NCBI RefSeq assembly: GCF_003255815.1
Contig: NC_037674.1
Span: 25,921,830-25,985,829, forward strand
DNA: 64,000 nucleotides
Reading direction: 5' to 3'
Source: Theropithecus gelada
Taxonomy: Eukaryota; Chordata; Mammalia; Primates; Cercopithecidae
This document shows positions 53,902 through 62,900 of this stretch, piece after piece; positions within the stretch are counted from its first letter, which is position 1, and each line of letters starts with the position of its first letter. The notes beneath the pieces were generated by a model. That model was not told where the DNA came from, made no database searches, and was given only the letters and a program-made list of their open reading frames with translations. The position numbers were made by a program, and so were the translations under genes.

Positions 53902-56900
53902 AGAAATATCATCCAATAATAAAGATAAATGAATGAATCACTAATGATACTAGCAAATGGATAAATCTCAAAATCATTATACTGAGTGAAAGAACCTAGA
54001 CACGAAAGATTATATATTTACATGATTCCACGTATACAAAATTCAAAAAAATGTGAACTCATCTATACAGTGACAAAAGGGTGATCAATGGTGTCTGAAG
54101 CTAGGGTACAAATACGGATGGCATTCTACCCAGAAGTACATACTGAACTGTAACACCGAAAGTAGGAATCTAATGGAGCTGGGCAGTCTCACTGATTCGA
54201 TACAATCTTAAAATCAGATCAGAGTTTGAAGAAGCCAAGGCAGCTTAGAGTTTGTGAGGTAGAAAACAAAAGGAGGAGGGTTGCAAATATCTGCAGAAGG
54301 GCCTCCTTAAGCATGTGGAAGAATAACTACTTGGCCAGGTGCGGTAGCTCACGCCTGTAATCCCAGCCCTTTGAGAGGCCGAGGTGGGCAGATTACCTGA
54401 GGTCGGGAGTTTGAGACCAGCCTGACCAACAGGGTGAAACCCCGTCTCTACTAAAAATACAAAAAATTAGCTGGGCATGGTGGTGCACACCTGTAATCCC
54501 AGCTGCTAGGGAGGCTGAGGCAGGAGAATCACTTGAACCTGGGAGGCAGAGACTGCAGTGAGCAGAGATCGGGCCACTGCACTCCAGCCTGGGCGAAGAG
54601 TGAGACTCGGTCTCCCAAAATAAATAAATAAATAAATAACTACTTAAGGCAAAGTTAAGAGCTACTAGACAGCAACAGCCGAAACAATTTCTGAAGCTCA
54701 TAAAGGGCAGGGAACAGTTTATGTTCCCACCAGCCAGAGTAGAGATCTCGTAACACAGAAGGCTTATGATAGAGTCCTCAAAAACAGTATCATTAAATCA
54801 GACGCACTAAATTAGACCTAGACAGGCCAGGCACAGTGGCTCATGCCTGTAATCCCAGCACTCTGGGAGGCCGAGGCGGGTGGATCACGAGGTCAGGAGA
54901 TTACGATCATCCTGGCTAACACAGTGAAACCCTGTCTCTACTAAAAATTTTTTTTAAATTTTAAAAAAGACCATGCTTGTTGGGCACGGTGGCTCATGCC
55001 TATAATCCCAGCACTTTGGGAGGCTGAGGTGGGAGGATTGCTTAAGCCCAGGAATTTGATATTAGTCTGGCAACATAGTAAGACTCTGTTTCTAAGAGAA
55101 AAAATTAAAGAAAAAAAGACTACGTAGAAAAAAAATATGAGCATGATGAAGGCTAACATAATGAAACCCCATCTCTACTAAAAATATAAAACAGGGCCGG
55201 GCGCGGTGGCTCACGCCTGTAATCCCAGCACTTTGGGAGGCCGAGACGGGCGGATCACGAGGTCAGGAGATCAAGACCATCCTGGCTAACACGGTGAAAC
55301 CCCGTCTCTACTACAAAATACAAAAAACTAGCCGGGCGAGGTGGCGGGCGCCTGTAGTCCCAGCTACTTGGGAGGCTGAGGCAGGAGAATGGCGTGAACC
55401 CGGGAGGCGGAGCTTGCAGTGAGCTGAGATCCGGCCACTGCACTCCAGCCTCGGCGACAGAGCGAGACTCCGTCTCAAAAAAAAAATAAAAATAAAAAAA
55501 AAATAAAACATTAGCCAGACATGGTGGCACGTGCCTGTAATCCCAGCTACTCGGGAGGCTGAGGCAGGAGAATTACTTGAACGCGGGAGGCAGAGGTTGC
55601 AGTGAGCCAAGATCGTGTCACTGCACATCCAGCCTGGCGACGGAGCAAGACTCCTTCTCGAAAAATAAATAAATAAATAAATAATACTAATAATAATTTT
55701 CCAAATAAAGTTTTTGAAAATTTCATTTAAAAAATAACCTACACTTCTACCGTAAAAACTAAAAATATCCTAGCTAACCCAGTGAAACCCCATCTCTACT
55801 GAAAATATAAAAAATTAGCCGGGCGCAGTGGCGCCTGTAGTCCCAGCTACTCGGGAGGCTGAGGCAGGAGAACGGCGTGAACCCGGGAGGCGGAGCTTGC
55901 AGTGAGCCAAGATTGCGCCACTGCACTCCAGCCTGGGATACAGAGCGAGACTCTGTCTCAAGAAAAAAAAAAAACTAAAAATAAGAGCAAATTAACCTCA
56001 AAGTAAGCAGAAGAAAAGATATGATAAAGAAAACAGAATGGGCCGGGCGCGGTGGCTCATGCCTGTAATCCCAGCACTTCACAGGGCCGAGGCAGGTGGA
56101 CTGCGTGAGGTCAGGAGTTCGAGACCAGCCTGGCCAACATGGTGAAACCCCCGTCTCTACCAAAAATACAAAAATTCACCAGGTATGCTGGTGGGCGCCT
56201 GTAATTCCAGCTTCTGAGGAGGCTGAGGCATGAAAATTGCTTGAACCCAGGAGGCAGAGAGAGATTGCAGTGAGCCAAGATCATGCCACTGCACTGCAGC
56301 CTGGCTGACGGAGTGAGACTCCACCTCAAAAAAAAAAAAAAACCACAATGAAACAGAAAAGAGAAAAACACTGGGGGAAAGCAAGAAAACAAAAAGCTTG
56401 TCATTGAAAAGATAAATAAAACTGATAAACTGAAGTCAGAATAACGAGAAAAATTGAACAGGAAAATAAATTAACACTCCAGCCTGGACAATACAGCAAG
56501 ACTCTGTCTCAAAAAAAAAAAAAAAAATCATTAATACACCTTCCCACAAAGAAAATTTGAGGCCAGATGCCTTCACTGGTGAATTTCATCAAATATTTAG
56601 GAGGAAATATCAATTCTACACACATTCTTCCAAAAAAATCATAAGTGGGTACATTTTCCAATTCATTTCATGAGGTGAGAGTCATTCTGCTTTGGAGAAA
56701 AACAAAAACAAAAACAAAAACAGCCTGTAATTCCAGCTACTTAGGAGGCTGAGGTAGGAAGACTGCTTGAGGCCAGGAGTTCTAGATCAGCTTGGGTAAC
56801 AAAAGGAACTCCATCTCAAGAAAAGAAAAAAGAAAAAAAGGCAAAGTATTAGCATTACAAGAAAAGACTAGGCCAGGCACAGTGGCTCGTGCCTGTAATC

Positions 56901-59900
56901 CTCGCACTTTGAGAAGCCAAGGTGGGAGGATCACTTGAGCTGAGGAGTCAAGACCAGCCTGACAACATGGCAAAACTCCTCCTCTACAAAAAAATACAGA
57001 AATTAGCCAGGCACGGTGGCATGCACCTGTGGTCACAGCTACTTGGGAAGATGAAGGGGAAGGATCACCTGAGCCCAGGAGGTGAAGTCTGCAGTGACTG
57101 TGCCACTGCACTCCAGTCTGGACCACAGAATGAGACCCTGTTTCCCCACTCCCCCCAAAAAGAAAAAAGAAACGGACGTGGTGGCTCACACCTGCAATTC
57201 AGTTCTTAAGGAGGCATAAGTGGGAGCATAGCTTTAACCAAGGAGTTCAAAACCTGCCTTGGCAATATGGCGAGACCTCGTTCTCCACAAAAAGGAAAAC
57301 AAGCACTGGACAAAACTGAATGTCTATTCATTATAAGCATTGTCAGAAAACTAGGAAAGCAGGAAACTTCCTCAACAGAGATAACATAACACTTATTAAA
57401 TCTTATAAAGAGTACCACTACATGCTAAGTCTTGTGATTCATTCTAGCTAAATCATGGAATGTGGTCTCGGAGATTCCTGACACAAACGTGAACAAAATA
57501 TATGAGACAACTGTTTCAGGCATTAAACAAGAAGAAACATGGAGCAGTGATTCTTGAAATGAAGGAAATACATAAGGTAAACCCCCATGATTGCACAAGC
57601 TTGGGGGAAATTTCTCAATCATAGAGATGACACCTAGGCAGAAAATGGTAGTCATCGAGCCAAGCAAGGAAGTAGAGAACAGAATTCTAAGCTGTTGAAA
57701 CAGCTGGAATTTGTAGCAGACTACCAGAGAAAATGGATCCATAAAGACAAGAAGGAAAAAAATCTCACATGGGGATTCACCATGGGTCTTTGGCCATGGT
57801 CTAAGGTGGATCTATGAGAGATTCTGTGATACCTAGCGGCAATCACTTGCTGTGTGTGGGTCTGATAACTGGGTCCTAAAGATCTGGAAGACACAGCAGT
57901 TTCAGTTCAGCGTGAAAAGACGTAACTGAACCCCTTGAACACTCAATTCAGACCACAAAAAAACCTATAACTTAAGAGGAAGGTCCACATCCTAGGACTA
58001 TGTTCAAAATAGAAGTAGAACTGTCCTAACAAAGAAAAAAATCAAACCTGAATGGACAAAAGAATCTACCAATAATTAATTTAATCACCTGTCAGAAAGA
58101 AACCGAACACTCCTTACAGGAAAATTATTTACTCCAGAACAACAATATATAATAAAAAATTACTGGCCGGGTACGGTGGCTCACACCATCCCAGAACTCT
58201 GGGAGGCCAAGGCAGGTGGATCACCTGAGGTCAGGAGTTCCAGACCAGTCTGGCCAACATAGTGAAACCCCATCTCTACTAAAAATATAAAAAATTAGCC
58301 GGGCGTGGTGGCACATGCCTGTAATCCCAGCTACTCAGGAGGCTGAGGCAGGAGAATCGCTTGAATCTGCAAGGCGGAGGGTGCAGTGAGCCAAGATCAC
58401 AGCACTGCACTCCAGCCTGGGCAACAGAGCAAGACACCATCTCGAAAAACAAACAAAAAAAAGATATATTTAAAAGATGAAGGAAAAAAAGCAGTCATCA
58501 GAAACAGACCCTAAATGATGCAAATGTTGGAATCAGTAGACAAAGACTCTAATGCAGGTATTATAAATACGCTGAAGGACATACAGCAATAGACAGTCAC
58601 AATGAGAGTGCACAGGGTACATCTCAGCAGTGAAATGGAAACTATAACCAAGAATCAAATAGCAATCCCAGCACTGAAAAATGTAAGGTGTGAAACGAAA
58701 ATTCACTGGATGGGGCCGGGCGCGGTGGCTCACGCCTGTAATCCCAGCACTTTGGGAGGCTGAGGTGGGCGGATCACGAGGTCAGGAGATCGAGACCATC
58801 CTGGCTAACACAGTGAAAAATTAGCCGGGCATGGCGGTGAGCGCCTGTAGTCCCAGTTACTCAAGAGGCTGTGGCAGGAGAATGGCGTGAACCCAAGAGG
58901 CAGAGCTTGCAGTGAGCCAAGATCGCGCCACTGTACTCTAGCCTGGGCGACAGTGCGAGACTCCATCTCAAAAAAAAAAAAGAAAAAAGAAAATTCACTG
59001 GATGGACCAGGCGTGGTGGCTCACGCCTGTAATCCCAGCACTTTGGGAGGCTGAGGCAGGTGTGTCACGAGGTCAGGAGATCGAGACCATCCTGGCTAAC
59101 ACAGTGCAAGACCATCCTGGCTAACACAGTGAAAAATTAGCTGGGCATGGTGGCGGGCGCCTGTAGTCCCAGGTACTCAGGAGGCTGTGGCAGGAGAATG
59201 GCGTGAACCCAGGAGGCAGAGCTTGCAAGATCGCACCACTGTACTCTAGCCTGGGCGACAGAGCGAGACTCCGTCTCCAAAAATAAAAATAAAAATAAAA
59301 GGAAAAAAAAATTCACTGGATGGACCAGGCGTGGTGGCTCATGCCTGTTATCCCAGCACTTCGGGAGGCTGAGGCGGCACGAGGTCAGGAGATCAAGACC
59401 ATCCTGGCTAACATGGTGAAACCCCATCTCTACTTAAAAAAAAAAAAAAAAAAAAAAAACCACACAAAATCAGCCAGGTGTGGTGGTGGGCGCCTGTAGT
59501 CCCAGCTACTCGGGAGGCTGAGGCAGGAGAATGGCATGAACCCTGGAAGCGGAGTATGCAGTGAGCTGAGATTGTGCCACTGCACTCCAGCCTGGGCGAC
59601 AGAGTGAGACTCCGTATCAAAAAAAAAAAAAAAAAAAAAGAAAATTCACTGTATGGACAAAACAGCATAATGGAGACTGCAGAAATAAGAGTGAGTGAAC
59701 CTGAATACATCAATAGAAATTATTCAATACATCAGATAAAGAAAAACAAAAAGGTTAATTTAAAAAAAAAATCTTCCTGGCCGTATGCAGTGGCTCATGC
59801 CTGTAATCCCAGCACTTTGGGTGGCCGAGGCGGGCGAATCACAAGGTCAGGAGTTCTAGACCAGCCTGACCATCAGGGTAAAATCCCATCTCTACTAATA

Positions 59901-62900
59901 ACACAAAATAAGCCGGTGTGGCGGCATTCACCTGTAATCCCAGCTACTTGGGTGGCTGAGGCAGGAGAATTGCTTGAACCTGGGAGGCAGAGGTTGCAGT
60001 AAGCCAAGATTGTGCCACTGCACTCGGGCCTGGACAATAGAGCAAGACTCTCTCAAAGGGAAAAAACAAAAAACAAAAACCTTCTCAATTAGGTAAAAAA
60101 TTTGAACGTGCAAATATTTACGCAAGCAGAATAAGTACAAAGAGAATCACTCTTAGGCATATTATAGATATGCTGCTGAAAACCAAAGGCATAGAAAAAA
60201 AAATCTTTAAAGTAGCTAGAGAAAAAAAAGACCCATTCCACACAGGGAGACAACTACTGTATGACAGCTGCCTTCTCATTAGAAACAAAAAATTCAAGAT
60301 AAAACAACGACATCTTTAAAGTGCTGCAATGGGCCGGGCGCAACAGCTCACACTTGGAATCCCAGCCCTTTGGGAGGCCAAGGCAGGCAGATCACAAGGT
60401 CAGGAGACCAGCCTGGCCAACATGGTAAAACCCCATCTCTACTAAAAATACAAAAAGTAGCCAGGTGTGGTGGTGTGTGCCTGTAATCCCAGCTTCTTGG
60501 GAGGCTGAGGCAGGAGAATCACTTGAACCCGAGAAGCAGAGGTTGCTGGGAGCTGAGATCACGCCACTGTACTCCATCTAGCCTGGGCGACGGGGCAAGA
60601 CTCCATCTCAAAAAAAAACCAAAACCTGCTGCAATAAAATAACAACCCAGAATTCTATGTCCAGTGCAAACATTCTTCAAACATGAAAATAAAAGAAACA
60701 TATTTTCAGATAGACCAAACTGAGAAAATTCATGTTCAGTGAAGCTGCACTATATGAAATGCTAAATAAAGGAAACTCTTTGGCCTCGTCAAACAAGAGA
60801 CACCAGGTGAACCTCACCATCTATAAGAAGAAACGAATAGGACTGGATATGGTTAAGTATAGGGGCAAATATGAAAGACTGTCAGGTCTTTTTGTTGATT
60901 TTTTTTTTTTTTTGAGATACGGTCTTGCTCTGTTGCCCAGGCAGGAGTGCAGTGGTGATCAGGGCTTATTGCAGCCTCAATTTCCCGGGCCCAAACAATC
61001 CTCCGGGCTCAAATGATCTTCCCACTTCAGCCTCTTAAGTAGCTGGGACTACAGATACGTGATACCATGCCAAGATTTTTGTGTGTGGTTTTCTTCTTTT
61101 TTTTTTTTTTTTTTTTTCCTTGTAGATACAGGGTCTCACTCTGCTACCCGGGCTGGTCTCAAACTCCTAGGCTCAAACAAAACAATCCTCCTGCCTCAAC
61201 CTCCCCAAGTGCTGGGATTACAGGCATGAACCATCACATCCAGCCTGTCAGGTTTTTTGTTTTCGTTTTTACGAACTTCTTTGAAAAACTCTTTAACATA
61301 TCTAAAATAAACTCATTCTATGTACTTTTATTCCTAGCTTACCACCCAGAGACCTTCTCTTCTTCCTCTCATACTTCCTCAACAGACCCTACAGCATATT
61401 ACAATTTACTCAGTTGCCTAAGAAGGAAATGTAGTTACCATGCTCAAGTCTTCCCTTGTCTTCACATTCACCAAATCCTATTGCATTTATCTCATTAATC
61501 CCTTCAAGTATGCCTACTTCTCTTCATTGTCAAAAACATCTTACTTCAGGTTCTCATCTTTTTGCCAGAATCACTCCAAAACCTTAGTAACTGGTCTATT
61601 TTCTTCCAATCCAATCTAAAAAAGGAAACTACTCTTACAAAAAATAAAATTGGCCGGGCGATGTTGTGGGAAGTCAGGGACCCCGAACGGAGGGACCGGC
61701 TGAAGCCACAGCAGAAGAACATAAATTGTGAAGATTTCATGGACATTTATTAGTTCCCCAAATTAATACTTTTATAATTTCTTATGCCTGCCTGTCTTTA
61801 CTGCAATCTCTGAACATAAACTGTGAAGATTTCATGGACACTTATCACTTCCCCAATCAATACCTTTGTGATTTCCTATGCCTGCTTTTAATCTCTTAAT
61901 CCCGTCATCTTCGTAAACTGAGGATGAATGTCACCTCAGGACCCTGTGATGATTGCATTAACTGCACAGATTGTTTGTAGAGCGCGTGTGTTAACAATAT
62001 GAAATCTGGGCACCTTAAAAAAAGGAACACGATAACAGCAATGGTCAGGGAACAAGGGAAATAGCCTTGGACTCTGACTGTTAGTGAGCCAGGCAGAACA
62101 GAGCCATATTTCTCTTGTTTCAAAAGCAAATAGGAGAAATATCGCTGAATTCTTTTTCTCAGCAAGGAACATCCCTGAGAAAGAGAATGCGCCCTGAGGG
62201 TAGGTCTATAGACGGCCCCCTTAAGGCGGCGGCTTTTACGGTCGAAGCCGAAGGGATGAAATAAGCCCCGGTCTCCTGTAGCGCTCCCAGGCTTATTACA
62301 ACGAGGAAATTCCTGTCTAATAAATTTTGGTCAGACAGGTTGTCTGCTCTCAAACCCTGTTCCCTGATAAGAAGTTATCAATGACAACACATGCCCAAAA
62401 CTTCATTAGCAATTTTAATTTTGCCCCATCCTGTGGTCCTGTGATCTCACCCTGCCTCCATTTGCTTTGTGATATTCTATTACCTTGTGAAGCATGTGAT
62501 CTCTGTGACCCACACCCTATTCATACACTCCCTCCTCTTGAAAATCACTAATACAAACTTGCTGGTTCTACGGCTCGGGGAGCATCATGGAACCTGCCAG
62601 CGTATGATGTTTCCCCCGGACACCCAGCTTTAAAATTTCTCTCTTGTACTTTCCCTTTATTTCTCAAACCAGCCAAGATGCTTAGGGTTTTTCCTCGATA
62701 GGGCATGGTGGCTCACACCTGTAATCCTAGCACTTTGGGAGGCTGAGTTGGGTGGATCACCTGAGGTCAAGAATTCAAGACCAGCCTGGCCAACATGGTA
62801 AAATCCCATCCCTACTAAAAATACAAAAATTAGCGGGGCATGGTGGCACGTGCCTGTAATCCCAGCTACTCAGGAGGGTGAGGCAGGAGAATTGCTTGAA

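Larger units (their letters stand above)
57301..60890 (+). mobile_element. Ancient L1M element (5' region/ORF1), broken by Alus
   Basis: Blocks at 58480-58713, 59640-59770, 60075-60330 and 60625-60890 read in order like L1M ORF1 and the region after it: AGAAACAGACCCTAAATGAT, GAATCAAATAGCAATCCC, GCTGCTGAAAACCAAAGGC, ACCCAGAATTCTATGTCCA. 57301-58160 may be its 5' part (less sure). Frames are broken; no protein is expected. Confidence 0.75.

Noticed and set aside
61546..62551. Several 60-90-codon ORFs in the LTR
   Set aside because: LTRs do not encode proteins; the ORFs overlap one another on both strands and have no viral gene match.
61662..62700. Full endogenous provirus
   Set aside because: Only one LTR is present and the Alu resumes directly after it, so it is a solo LTR.
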